The translations under genes and the position numbers were made by a program. A DNA stretch of 64,000 nt from assembly GCA_045614025.1 (NCBI GenBank), contig JAZLCE010000013.1, forward strand, positions 1-64,000. The letters are read 5' to 3'. Shown in pieces: positions 50,778 to 58,456 of the stretch. This stretch comes from RGIG4140 sp045614025 (GTDB lineage Bacteria > Pseudomonadota > Alphaproteobacteria > CAAHEQ01 > UBA3637). Position 1 is the first letter of the stretch; the number at the start of each line of letters is the position of its first letter. The notes beneath the pieces were generated by a model. That model made no database searches. It was not told the origin of the DNA and saw nothing but the letters and a program-made list of their open reading frames with translations.

Positions 50778-51431
50778 TTAAATACCCTTCAAAACTTTAA
50801 CAAATTGCGCACGAACAGCTTCAATATTAATATTTTTTTCAGAACTTGTCACCAAAATCTCTGGATATGCAGCAACATGCTTTTTTGCTGTTTCAATTGT
50901 TTCAGATAAAACTTTTTCACAAGCCGTTTTTGAAATTTTATCAATTTTTGTTAAAATAATTTGATAACTTACTGCAGCAGAATCTAACATTTTCATAATC
51001 TTCACATCAACTTCTTTGATACCATGACGTGAATCAATCAATAAAAACACTCGCTTTAACTGAACACGCCCACGTAAATAATCATGGATTAAACGTGTCC
51101 AAGCTTGAACCATTTTTTCTGGAGCAGCAGCATATCCATATCCAGGCAAATCAACAATATAAAACATACCTGAAGCATCAAAAAAATTAAGCTCTTGAGT
51201 TCGTCCAGGCGTATTAGAAGCCCGCGCCAATCCTCTTGTTTGCGTAACAGCATTAATTAATGACGATTTCCCCACATTTGAACGCCCTGCAAAAGCAAAT
51301 TCAGGTAATTGACCAATTGGAAGTTGATCAACACTTGCTACACCTCTTAAAAAGACAGGACTCTTTTGAAATAATTCATTTCCTTCTTTTTTCAATTTTT
51401 CAGTTTGTTCTTCAAGGGTTAAAAACGTCAT
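50778..51431 (-). CDS. yihA: Ribosome-biogenesis GTPase YihA/EngB
   Basis: This essential GTPase acts in late 50S assembly. The 217-residue protein has FAGRSNVGKSSLINA (G1), NTPGRTQELNFF (G2), DLPGYGYA (G3) and TKIDK (G4). The ATG overlaps the yidC stop (TAATG), so translation is coupled. Confidence 0.95.
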   Translation of the reverse strand: MTFLTLEEQTEKLKKEGNELFQKSPVFLRGVASVDQLPIGQLPEFAFAGRSNVGKSSLINAVTQTRGLARASNTPGRTQELNFFDASGMFYIVDLPGYGYAAAPEKMVQAWTRLIHDYLRGRVQLKRVFLLIDSRHGIKEVDVKIMKMLDSAAVSYQIILTKIDKISKTACEKVLSETIETAKKHVAAYPEILVTSSEKNINIEAVRAQFVKVLKGI

Positions 51432-53086
51432 TATTCAACTCCTACTTTTTTCATAATATATTTTTGTTGTAAAATGGAAAGAACATTACTCCATGTCCAA
51501 TAAATAATTAATCCTGATGCAAATGAAGCCATCATTAATGTGAAAATAACTGGCAAAAATTGCATCATTTTTGCTTGAGATTTATCAGTTGGTGCTGGAG
51601 AAAGCTTTTGTTGAATATACATTGTTAATCCCATTAAAATTGGCCAAATACCAATTGCAAGCAATGCTGGAACTTCCCAATCAAAATATCCAAATCCATT
51701 GAAAATTGTTAACGGATCTGGCATGGATAAATCTTCAATCCAACCAAAGAAAGGAGCTTGACGCATATTAATTGAAATTGAAAGAACTTTATATAACGCA
51801 AAGAAAACTGGAATTTGCAATAAGAGCGGTAAACAACCTGATGCAGGGTTAATTTTTTCGCGTTTATAAAGATTTGCCATTTCAATTTGAAGACGTCTAG
51901 GATCATTTTTAAAACGATCTTGGATTTGCTTTAATTTTGGTTGAACTTTACGCATCTTTGCCATACTTTCATATGACTTTGTTGCAATTGGAAGCATTGC
52001 AACGCGGATAATAGTTGCAAAAACAATAATTGCCACACCCATATTTCCAATCAAAGAATAAAGGTAATTTAAAAAGCTTAAAAAAGGCTGTGTTAAAAAG
52101 CGGAACCATCCAAAATCAATACTCAAATCAAAATGTTTAATATTCAAATCTTTTTGATATTGATTAATCACATTAATATCTTTAGCACCAGCAAAAAGCA
52201 TCACTTTTTTTTCAATAGCACCTTGAGAAGGAATAACTATATTATCTGTTTCAAATGATGCATTATATTTTTTATTTTTATCTGAAGAAAATGTAACCGC
52301 TAAAGAATCATTTCCATCAAAAATCATTAATCCTTGCCAATATTTATCAGTTAATCCAAACCACCCAGATTCAGTTCTTCCAGAATAAATTATTGGTTTA
52401 TCATCATATTTTTCTTCGACCAATTCATCATTTAAAAATCCAACAAAACCTTGATGAACCGTTGAAACAGCAGGCATTTCATTCATCACTCTTTCAAAAG
52501 AACCTTGTTGATAAACTTTAATAGGTTGATCTTTTAAATTATGAACTTTATCTAAGATAGAAATCATATATTTATCATCAAGTTCAATTGTTCTTTCAAT
52601 TTTAATATCAGCATTTTGAAAAACAAAAACTTTTTTTGTTTCACTAGACAACCCTTCATCTAAAGCCCAGAAAGAATTTAAATGAGGCATACTCACATCT
52701 TTGCTTTGCCACATTAAGCTTGTGAAATAATCTGAATTAAACAACTGAACTTTTTTAGAATCTTCCTCAACAGTTTCTTTATATTTTAATAAAGATAAAT
52801 CTGTTACACCCCCTAAAGCAGCATCAAAAGAAGCTTTAATATATTTATTTTCAAGTGTTACAGGCTCTGCTTTTATAGGAGCAGCCTCTTCTTGACCAAC
52901 AACAGCATTAACCAATTTAGCATTATCAGCTTGTTCAACAACTGCTGTCGTCATAGAATTTTCAACAGCTTGTTGTTCTGGCGCATTCACATAATTAAAA
53001 CCAAAAAATATTAATGTGACCAACACCATTGCGATCATCATATTTTTAATTTCTTCTTTTTGTGGACTTACGTTATTTTTACTCAT
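51431..53086 (-). CDS. yidC: Membrane protein insertase YidC
   Basis: YidC inserts and folds inner-membrane proteins, alone or with SecYEG. The 551 residues have an N-terminal membrane segment (about 15-32), a large periplasmic domain (about 60-325), and the conserved hydrophobic core from about 340: GNMGVAIIVFATIIRVAMLP with the pore Arg, KLKQIQDRFKNDPRRLQIEM, GCLPLLLQIPVFFALYKVL and FLPVIFTLMMASFASGLIIYW. SD AAGGG. Part of the rpmH-rnpA-yidD-yidC-yihA cluster. Confidence 0.96.
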   Translation of the reverse strand: MSKNNVSPQKEEIKNMMIAMVLVTLIFFGFNYVNAPEQQAVENSMTTAVVEQADNAKLVNAVVGQEEAAPIKAEPVTLENKYIKASFDAALGGVTDLSLLKYKETVEEDSKKVQLFNSDYFTSLMWQSKDVSMPHLNSFWALDEGLSSETKKVFVFQNADIKIERTIELDDKYMISILDKVHNLKDQPIKVYQQGSFERVMNEMPAVSTVHQGFVGFLNDELVEEKYDDKPIIYSGRTESGWFGLTDKYWQGLMIFDGNDSLAVTFSSDKNKKYNASFETDNIVIPSQGAIEKKVMLFAGAKDINVINQYQKDLNIKHFDLSIDFGWFRFLTQPFLSFLNYLYSLIGNMGVAIIVFATIIRVAMLPIATKSYESMAKMRKVQPKLKQIQDRFKNDPRRLQIEMANLYKREKINPASGCLPLLLQIPVFFALYKVLSISINMRQAPFFGWIEDLSMPDPLTIFNGFGYFDWEVPALLAIGIWPILMGLTMYIQQKLSPAPTDKSQAKMMQFLPVIFTLMMASFASGLIIYWTWSNVLSILQQKYIMKKVGVE

Positions 53087-53096
53087 TTATTTTCCC

Positions 53097-53342
53097 TTAT
53101 TTTGATAATTTCTTGGGAACAGGATCATATCCTGACCCGCCCCATGGATGACACTTTAAAATTCGTTTGGTTGTTAAAATACCACCTTTTACAACCCCAT
53201 GCAACAAAAAAGCTTCTTTTGCATAATCTGAACAACTTGGTTGAAACCTGCAAATACTTCCTTTAACCGGCGAAAGAAAAAGCTGATATAGCCGGATCAA
53301 TAACAAACAAAAAAAAAGCAAAATTTTATGCAAGAATTTCAT
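53097..53342 (-). CDS. yidD: YidD membrane protein insertion efficiency factor
   Basis: This 81-residue protein has an N-terminal amphipathic/hydrophobic helix, then FLSPVKGSICRFQPSCSDYAKEA and GILTTKRILKCHPWGGSGYDPVP (the family cysteine pattern). YidD aids insertion with YidC. It overlaps rnpA by 17 nt. Confidence 0.95.
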   Translation of the reverse strand: MKFLHKILLFFCLLLIRLYQLFLSPVKGSICRFQPSCSDYAKEAFLLHGVVKGGILTTKRILKCHPWGGSGYDPVPKKLSK

Positions 53343-53724
53343 CTTCTTTTTTTTGTTCCTCTTCCTCAGTTTGCCGCTTAATAAAAGATTTTAAAAGATA
53401 TTTCAAATCCTTTTTTAAATTTAAAAAATCTTCATCTAATGCAGCCATTCTAGCAATAATCACATAATCAAACCCCGCACAAGCATACTCTTTAAAAACA
53501 AGGCGTGCAACTTCTCTTAAACGGCGACGAATACGATTTCTTTGAACCGCATTTCCCAACTTTTTCGTTACCGTAAATCCCAAACGCGCCCCTTGAGTTT
53601 CATTTTGAGCAACCACTTGCAAAATCATTGTTTTCGCAACAAACTTTTTACCGTGATGCGTTGCTTTTACAAACATACGGCGTTTTTTCATTCTTACAGG
53701 TTGTTCGTTTGTGATAACTAACAT
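53326..53724 (-). CDS. rnpA: RNase P protein component
   Basis: This basic 132-residue protein binds RNase P RNA for tRNA 5' processing. It has the family core ARLGFTVTKKLGNAVQRNRIRRRLREVARL (shown here as GFTVTKKLGNAV and NRIRRRLRE) and an extended Glu/Lys-rich C-terminal tail. It follows rpmH by 88 nt, the universal arrangement. Confidence 0.94.
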   Translation of the reverse strand: MLVITNEQPVRMKKRRMFVKATHHGKKFVAKTMILQVVAQNETQGARLGFTVTKKLGNAVQRNRIRRRLREVARLVFKEYACAGFDYVIIARMAALDEDFLNLKKDLKYLLKSFIKRQTEEEEQKKEDEILA

Positions 53725-53812
53725 TTTTTCTTCCGAATAAAAAAAAGGAACAATATCGCATCGCTCCCTTTTTATAATAGTTTAAACTAATCTTCGTCTC
53801 TTTTAAGCAAAC

Positions 53813-53947
53813 TTAAGCGCTTAAAACTTTACGACCTTTACGGCGACGAGCGTTCAAAACTTTACGACCACCTAATGTAGCCATTCTTGCTCTGAATCCG
53901 TGACGACGTGTCCGAACAAGCTTACTTGGTTGATATGTGCGTTTCAT
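53813..53947 (-). CDS. rpmH: Ribosomal protein bL34
   Basis: A complete 44-codon gene: MKRTYQPSKLVRTRRHGFRA, then MATLGGRKVLNARRRKGRK and VLSA. A strong SD (AAGGAG) precedes ATG at 53947. It heads the export/ribosome cluster and often marks the neighbourhood of the replication origin; no dnaA box array or dnaA gene is visible here. Confidence 0.97.
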   Translation of the reverse strand: MKRTYQPSKLVRTRRHGFRARMATLGGRKVLNARRRKGRKVLSA

Positions 53948-54026
53948 CTTATTTCTCCTTAAATTAATATCGTTATTGCATTATCAGACCGCCTGTTTCG
54001 GGCCTGTTTTAATTAAAGTGTTCTTC

Positions 54027-54055
54027 TTTATACAGTTTTTAGACAATAAAGTCAA
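54027..54055 (-). promoter_or_regulatory. Promoter of rpmH
   Basis: Minus-strand TTGACT (54050-54055), 17 bp, TATAAA (54027-54032). Confidence 0.7.
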
Positions 54056-54079
54056 GCATTTTTTTATAAAAGTTAAAAA

Positions 54080-54727
54080 TTATTCATAAATGCGTTCTTT
54101 TTCATCTCTTAAATATCTTTCAAGACCTAAAAGACGATTCATTTCTTGAGCATTTAAATTTTCAAGATTCACACGCTCAATATGATCCAATGCCGCATTA
54201 ATCATCCCCTCATACTCTATACGTTCTTCAGGAGTTAATTTTGCCAAATCCCTTCTGATACGTGGCAAATCTGCTCTAATACGAGATCGTTCATCTCCTA
54301 AGCCTTCAAGCAAAATGCGTTGAGCTACAGTTGGTCGAACAGATAATTTTTTATTAAATTCTTGAGGACGAATCACTCTATCTTCTTTTGATCTAGAAGA
54401 TTGATTTGAATGTTGTAATCTTGCCCTATCTTTTGCAAAACTAACAACCACAAAACAACGGTATAAATGACTAAGCAAGCGTTCTGCTGCCTCTTTTCGG
54501 TCCGAATCTGCAGGAATTTTTGAACAAATATCCGCAGCCAATTCATATTCAAGCAAGATATCTCTTTCAACCTTAGTAACAATATCAAGCTCTTCTTTTG
54601 TTACAATTCCATCAGAAAAAACATTCTTTAAAAAACTAATTAAATCTCTATAACGACTAAGTGTTGGAAATCTTGAATTTTTACGATATTCATCAACATT
54701 ATCCGTGTAAAATGATTCTTCACCCAT
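54080..54727 (-). CDS. Hypothetical protein, 215 aa
   Basis: This soluble, strongly charged helical protein has many Arg/Glu/Leu repeats in its second half (RIRADLPRIRRDLAKLTPEER), with no cysteine-rich or membrane region. No family recognised. The ATG at 54727 has GGAAG upstream and lies 10 nt after the previous gene; an in-frame start at 54787 would overlap that gene deeply and has no SD. Probably an operon with the upstream 276-aa gene. Confidence 0.55.
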   Translation of the reverse strand: MGEESFYTDNVDEYRKNSRFPTLSRYRDLISFLKNVFSDGIVTKEELDIVTKVERDILLEYELAADICSKIPADSDRKEAAERLLSHLYRCFVVVSFAKDRARLQHSNQSSRSKEDRVIRPQEFNKKLSVRPTVAQRILLEGLGDERSRIRADLPRIRRDLAKLTPEERIEYEGMINAALDHIERVNLENLNAQEMNRLLGLERYLRDEKERIYE

Positions 54728-54737
54728 TATAATCTTC

Positions 54738-55565
54738 CTATCCAACAACTTCTTTTGTAGCAGCCATCCGAGCCAAACTCTGACCAAAACTTATACCTTG
54801 CAGCGCTTGCAGCATCGCACCCTTTGAATTCATCTTACTTAATCCAGAAACCAATGTTTCTGCCCAAGCTGAAAAGCCTTGTTGTTCTGCCGGCGTTGTT
54901 TTATCTTTAAATTCTTGAACCAAGCCAGACATCATTTCTGTCAATCTTGCTTTAGGGTCATTCGCTAACTCAGAAAGCATTAATGCCTGCCGAACAGCCG
55001 GTGATGCATTTGTTAAACCAATCTTTAATTGATGATGATCCCTTGGCGTCAACATCACATCCGTTACAATATTCACATTATAAGAAGAATTTGCCCCTTC
55101 TTGATTTGGACCAAAATAAGCATCTGCCACATCCATTTTTTCAAGTTGAGCCAAACGTTTTCTTTCCATTTTTTCACGTAATAAAGCAGCTTTCACATAC
55201 ATGTTTGTTAAATGAGTGGAAAGTGTTTCGGCACCCATTATTTTTGAATCATCCATTCCTAAAGTGCTTGAAAAAACAGCCACACCTAAAAGTTGAGAAA
55301 GCAATTCTGACTTCACAAATTCAACCGTTTGAACATCTTCATCAGTCAACGTTTCTTTATTCAAGAGCGCATTCATTTTTTCAACATACTCTGACTGCAA
55401 AACTTGTTGTTTAATTAAATCTGCTGCTGTTGGTTCAGAATTAGAAGGCGCAGAATCTTGTTCTTGAACCACTTCATCAGCAAGAACATCTTTAACTTTT
55501 TCTGAATCTTTTTCTTCTTCAAGATTCTCTTTTTCCATTACTTCATTTTCTAATTCATTTTCCAT
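54738..55565 (-). CDS. Hypothetical protein, 275 aa
   Basis: The N-terminal 50 residues are a Glu/Lys/Val-rich disordered stretch. The rest is helical, with AVFSSTLGMDDSKIMGAETL and MLTPRDHHQLKIGL as the most distinctive segments. No signal peptide, no family recognised. ATG at 55565 follows AAGGTGG by SD distance; a GTG at 55574 overlaps that SD. It forms a two-gene unit with the following 215-aa gene. Confidence 0.55.
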   Translation of the reverse strand: MENELENEVMEKENLEEEKDSEKVKDVLADEVVQEQDSAPSNSEPTAADLIKQQVLQSEYVEKMNALLNKETLTDEDVQTVEFVKSELLSQLLGVAVFSSTLGMDDSKIMGAETLSTHLTNMYVKAALLREKMERKRLAQLEKMDVADAYFGPNQEGANSSYNVNIVTDVMLTPRDHHQLKIGLTNASPAVRQALMLSELANDPKARLTEMMSGLVQEFKDKTTPAEQQGFSAWAETLVSGLSKMNSKGAMLQALQGISFGQSLARMAATKEVVG

Positions 55566-55614
55566 ATTACCCACCTTACAAATACCTTCCTAACTATTAT
55601 TTTAACAGATTTAT

Positions 55615-56145
55615 TTATTTTGTCAAGTGTTTTAAAACAGCAAAAGGATTCTCTTTCACATCTTCAGCTTTCAACTCATAATAAGAAAAAGTTTCATCTG
55701 TTTTTTTAGGAAATGGATTCAACGCAAGCCCTAACTGTTCTTGAACAATATTGTAAAAATAAATTCGACCATTTTCAACAAGCTCAACATCTTCCTCATC
55801 CACTAGAAAATCCCCCTTATTCAAAAGAGCATTATAAAGATTTTCATCTTCAGTAAATAAAAGGCGAACCGGGTCTTTAATTTCAGTTTCAAATTCTTCC
55901 AATGAAACAACACATTTTTGTTTTATTTTTGCCGTTAAAGTCCCCTGAATTTCCATATAATCTTTATTTAAAAAGGCATCAAATTCAAATATTAAACTTT
56001 GAATTAAAGGTAACTCAAAAAAATTTTTCAATTCTTCTTTTTGACTCTCAGTTGCCTCCAAGATATAATGTTTTTTTGATTTATTTATTGTTCTAACATC
56101 TAAAACAAATGCAATGTCTTTTTTAGATTTTGAGGATTTTTCCAT
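55615..56145 (-). CDS. yceD: YceD (DUF177) family protein
   Basis: This 176-residue protein matches YceD/DUF177, linked to 23S rRNA accumulation or processing. It has a central CVVSLEEFETEI block, an acidic DEEDVELVENGRIYFYNIVQEQLGLALNPFP stretch (GRIYFYNIVQEQLGLAL shown) and PFAVLKHL at the C terminus. In most bacteria it precedes rpmF; here rpmF is absent and bamE lies divergently, as in many Alphaproteobacteria. Confidence 0.8.
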   Translation of the reverse strand: MEKSSKSKKDIAFVLDVRTINKSKKHYILEATESQKEELKNFFELPLIQSLIFEFDAFLNKDYMEIQGTLTAKIKQKCVVSLEEFETEIKDPVRLLFTEDENLYNALLNKGDFLVDEEDVELVENGRIYFYNIVQEQLGLALNPFPKKTDETFSYYELKAEDVKENPFAVLKHLTK

Positions 56146-56206
56146 TGACGAAACACCTTTCTTTTGCTTATATTAAATTAAATTTATTATAGCAAAGAAG
56201 GTGACA

Positions 56207-56665
56207 ATGTTCAAGAAACTTATTTATGTATCTTTACTATCAAGTACAATGCTTTTATCAGCCTGTGGATTTGAAACATATCAAAGCGGGGATTTACCCT
56301 CTCAAAAAAGATTGGATATGATAACAACAGGTTACTCAAAAGAGAAAGTTCTCGATTTGCTCGGTGCTCCAATTTTTGAAAATAAAATTGGAAATGAATC
56401 TTTTTATATTTATTTTAGAAGTAAAAAAGAAAATCGCGCATTCTTTCATCCAGAAGAAGTTGAACGCGATATATATGTCATTTCATTCGCATCAAATCAA
56501 ACAGTTAAATCTGTTGAGCACTTAACTCTTAAAGATGGAAATGAAATTACTTTTGACGAATCTTACACAAAAGTAACCGGAAAAGAACTTTCCATCATGG
56601 AACAATTGGTTAAAAACTTTGGTCGATATGATGCAGGTGGCCGTGATAGTTCACAACGAATGTAA
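56207..56665 (+). CDS. bamE: BamE/SmpA lipoprotein of the BAM complex
   Basis: This 152-residue lipoprotein supports outer-membrane barrel assembly. The signal ends at LLSACGF (Cys near 20). The SmpA/OmlA fold follows: TTGYSKEKVLDLLGAPIFEN and FYIYFRSKKEN. SD AAGG is 5 nt before ATG at 56207; a GTG two codons earlier is less likely. It lies divergently beside yceD, a conserved alphaproteobacterial pairing. Confidence 0.85.
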   Translation: MFKKLIYVSLLSSTMLLSACGFETYQSGDLPSQKRLDMITTGYSKEKVLDLLGAPIFENKIGNESFYIYFRSKKENRAFFHPEEVERDIYVISFASNQTVKSVEHLTLKDGNEITFDESYTKVTGKELSIMEQLVKNFGRYDAGGRDSSQRM

Positions 56666-56675
56666 AAAAATAAAA

Positions 56676-56700
56676 GAGCGATTTTTATAATCGCTTTTTT
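56676..56700 (+). terminator. Terminator of bamE
   Basis: AGCGATT (56677-56683) pairs with AATCGCT (56689-56695), then Ts. Confidence 0.75.
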
Positions 56701-56715
56701 AATACATCAATAAAA

Positions 56716-56750
56716 TAAAAAAAGCGCCTCAAAATGAAGCGCTTTTTTTA
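56716..56750 (-). terminator. Terminator of the parvulin gene
   Basis: AAAAAGCGC pairs with GCGCTTTTT, with an inner TCA/TGA pair after one mismatch; A- and T-runs on either side. Confidence 0.75.
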
Positions 56751-56760
56751 TTTGCAAGAA

Positions 56761-57948
56761 TTATTTGCTTTCAACCGATGGCGTTACCGTTTCAGCTGCA
56801 GGTGTTTCTACAGGAGCTTCAGCAGGCGTTTCAGTTGTTGTTTCCGCTGGCACTTCTGCAGGTGTTTCTGCTGGTTTTTCAGGAACAATTTCTGTTACTG
56901 TTTCAGCTTCAACAACTGGTGTTGCAGATTCAATAGTTTCAGCTACTTCTTGTGCTTCTTCAGGCAAAACTTCTGGTTCTAAAGCCATATCAGCTTCTTC
57001 AACAGAAACAGGCTTTGTTTCAAGTGTTGAAACAAGAACTTGAGCTTTGAAACGTTTTAATTCATCTTCAATTAATTCTGGAACTTTTTGAGAAAACAAT
57101 TGTTTGCGCAAGAAATCTTTTGTTTCTTCAAATGAAGGTGGCGCAGCCATGCGACGATCTTCAACTAAAACAATATGCCAACCAAATGAAGTTTTAATTG
57201 GTTCAGACAATTGACCTTTCTTAAGTTCAAAAACAGGTTCTGTAAATGCAGGGATCATCATTTCTTTTTTGAAATAACCTAAATCACCACCATTATTACT
57301 TCCTGCATCCAATGATTTTTTGTTTGCTAAAATTTTAAAATCTGCACCAGCTTTCAATTGAACTAAAATATCTTTAGCTTCTTTTTCAGATTTTACCAAA
57401 ATATGACGAGCGCGAACTTCTTCTTGACGAGGGAAGTTTTTAATTTCTTCCATGTAGATTTGTTTTAACTCTTCATCTGATACCATTTTTTTGAATTTTT
57501 CAACCAAATAGGCTTCAAATAAAATAGCATTGATTCTTTGTTGAACAATTGGGTTTTTAGCAACATCAGAACCTTTAACTGCTTTTTTAAGAACTTTTTC
57601 AGAAACAACATCCTTAACCAATTGAGGATAAATAGCTTCAAATGGCAATTCTGATAATTGAGGAATTTGAGAAACCAACTCTTTTACTTCTGACAAATAA
57701 ACTGGATCTCCATCAACTGTTGCCACAACCTTGCCTGTTTTTGATTTAAAATCAGACCATGAAGGAATTTGAACCCAATTGTTAGCAGCCATTGCCCAAA
57801 TTGTTGCAACAATAATAGCAAAACCACCAACCAAAATTGTTCCCGTTTTCAATTTTGAAGCACATGAACAATTACAACCTGTTTTATCACAAACTTTTTC
57901 AACCGTCTTTTGTTCTTGAACGGTTGCTTCTTTTGTTTTTTTAACCAT
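56761..57948 (-). CDS. Membrane-anchored parvulin-type prolyl isomerase
   Basis: This 395-residue protein begins with about 34 cytoplasmic residues that include a Cys cluster (CDKTGCNCSCAS), then a membrane segment (TGTILVGGFAIIVATIWAMAA, about 35-55). A SurA-like chaperone region (about 70-170) and a parvulin domain follow: RARHILVKSEKEA, GGDLGYF, and GWHIVLVEDRR. The tail (about 315-395) is a low-complexity Glu/Pro/Thr/Ala repeat. It likely folds periplasmic or outer-membrane proteins. Relatives (SurA, PpiD) lack the Cys cluster. Confidence 0.82.
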   Translation of the reverse strand: MVKKTKEATVQEQKTVEKVCDKTGCNCSCASKLKTGTILVGGFAIIVATIWAMAANNWVQIPSWSDFKSKTGKVVATVDGDPVYLSEVKELVSQIPQLSELPFEAIYPQLVKDVVSEKVLKKAVKGSDVAKNPIVQQRINAILFEAYLVEKFKKMVSDEELKQIYMEEIKNFPRQEEVRARHILVKSEKEAKDILVQLKAGADFKILANKKSLDAGSNNGGDLGYFKKEMMIPAFTEPVFELKKGQLSEPIKTSFGWHIVLVEDRRMAAPPSFEETKDFLRKQLFSQKVPELIEDELKRFKAQVLVSTLETKPVSVEEADMALEPEVLPEEAQEVAETIESATPVVEAETVTEIVPEKPAETPAEVPAETTTETPAEAPVETPAAETVTPSVESK

Positions 57949-58045
57949 TTTTCTCTCCTTTTTAAGCTACAATAATTTTTTTATAATAACTTTTCAAAGA
58001 AAAATCAAACGTTATTTTATGGTTTTTTAAATTTATTTAAGCTTT

Positions 58046-58447
58046 TTATCTTAAGCGTTTTGATAGCTCTCCGATAAATCCTTTTGCAATAGATGGGTGA
58101 AGTGACATAACCTGATATAATCTATGACCACTAATTTTTAAAACAATTGTTTTTTCAAGAGCTTTAACTGGATATGGCAAAACAGCTGGACTTAAAACTG
58201 TTGTTTCTCCAAAAATTTGACGCGAGGCAAATTCTTGTATCGTTTCTCCTTCTTGAACTGCTGCAGCCTTTCCTAAAAGAACAATAAATAAAAATGAATT
58301 TTCTTTTTCATTATCAATAATCACATCCCCTGCTTTATAAGTTTTTTCTTCTGACGCTGTAATTAAATCAGAAAGCGCCATTTCTGAAGCACTTTCAAAC
58401 ATAGGAATATTTTTTAAAACTAAAACTTTTTCAAATGTTATTGACAT
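58046..58447 (-). CDS. Cyclic nucleotide-binding domain protein
   Basis: This 133-residue protein is one CNB domain: PMFESASEMALSDLI, YKAGDVIIDNEKENSFLFIVLLGKAA, then QIFGETTVLSPAVLPYPVKALE (the phosphate-binding cassette region) and ISGHRLYQVM. The canonical Arg of the cassette is not evident, so nucleotide binding is uncertain. It lies 9 nt after the transporter/HEAT gene; relatives exist as one fused polypeptide, so this may be its detached third domain. Confidence 0.7.
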   Translation of the reverse strand: MSITFEKVLVLKNIPMFESASEMALSDLITASEEKTYKAGDVIIDNEKENSFLFIVLLGKAAAVQEGETIQEFASRQIFGETTVLSPAVLPYPVKALEKTIVLKISGHRLYQVMSLHPSIAKGFIGELSKRLR

Positions 58448-58456
58448 TTTTTTCTC

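Noticed and set aside
53813..54079. Replication origin near rpmH
   Set aside because: rpmH often lies near oriC, but no dnaA gene, DnaA-box cluster or DUE-like array is visible in this gap.
54983..55414. 143-codon plus-strand frame
   Set aside because: It is antisense to the 275-aa gene, is rich in His/Leu/Pro as expected for a shadow frame, and has no SD.
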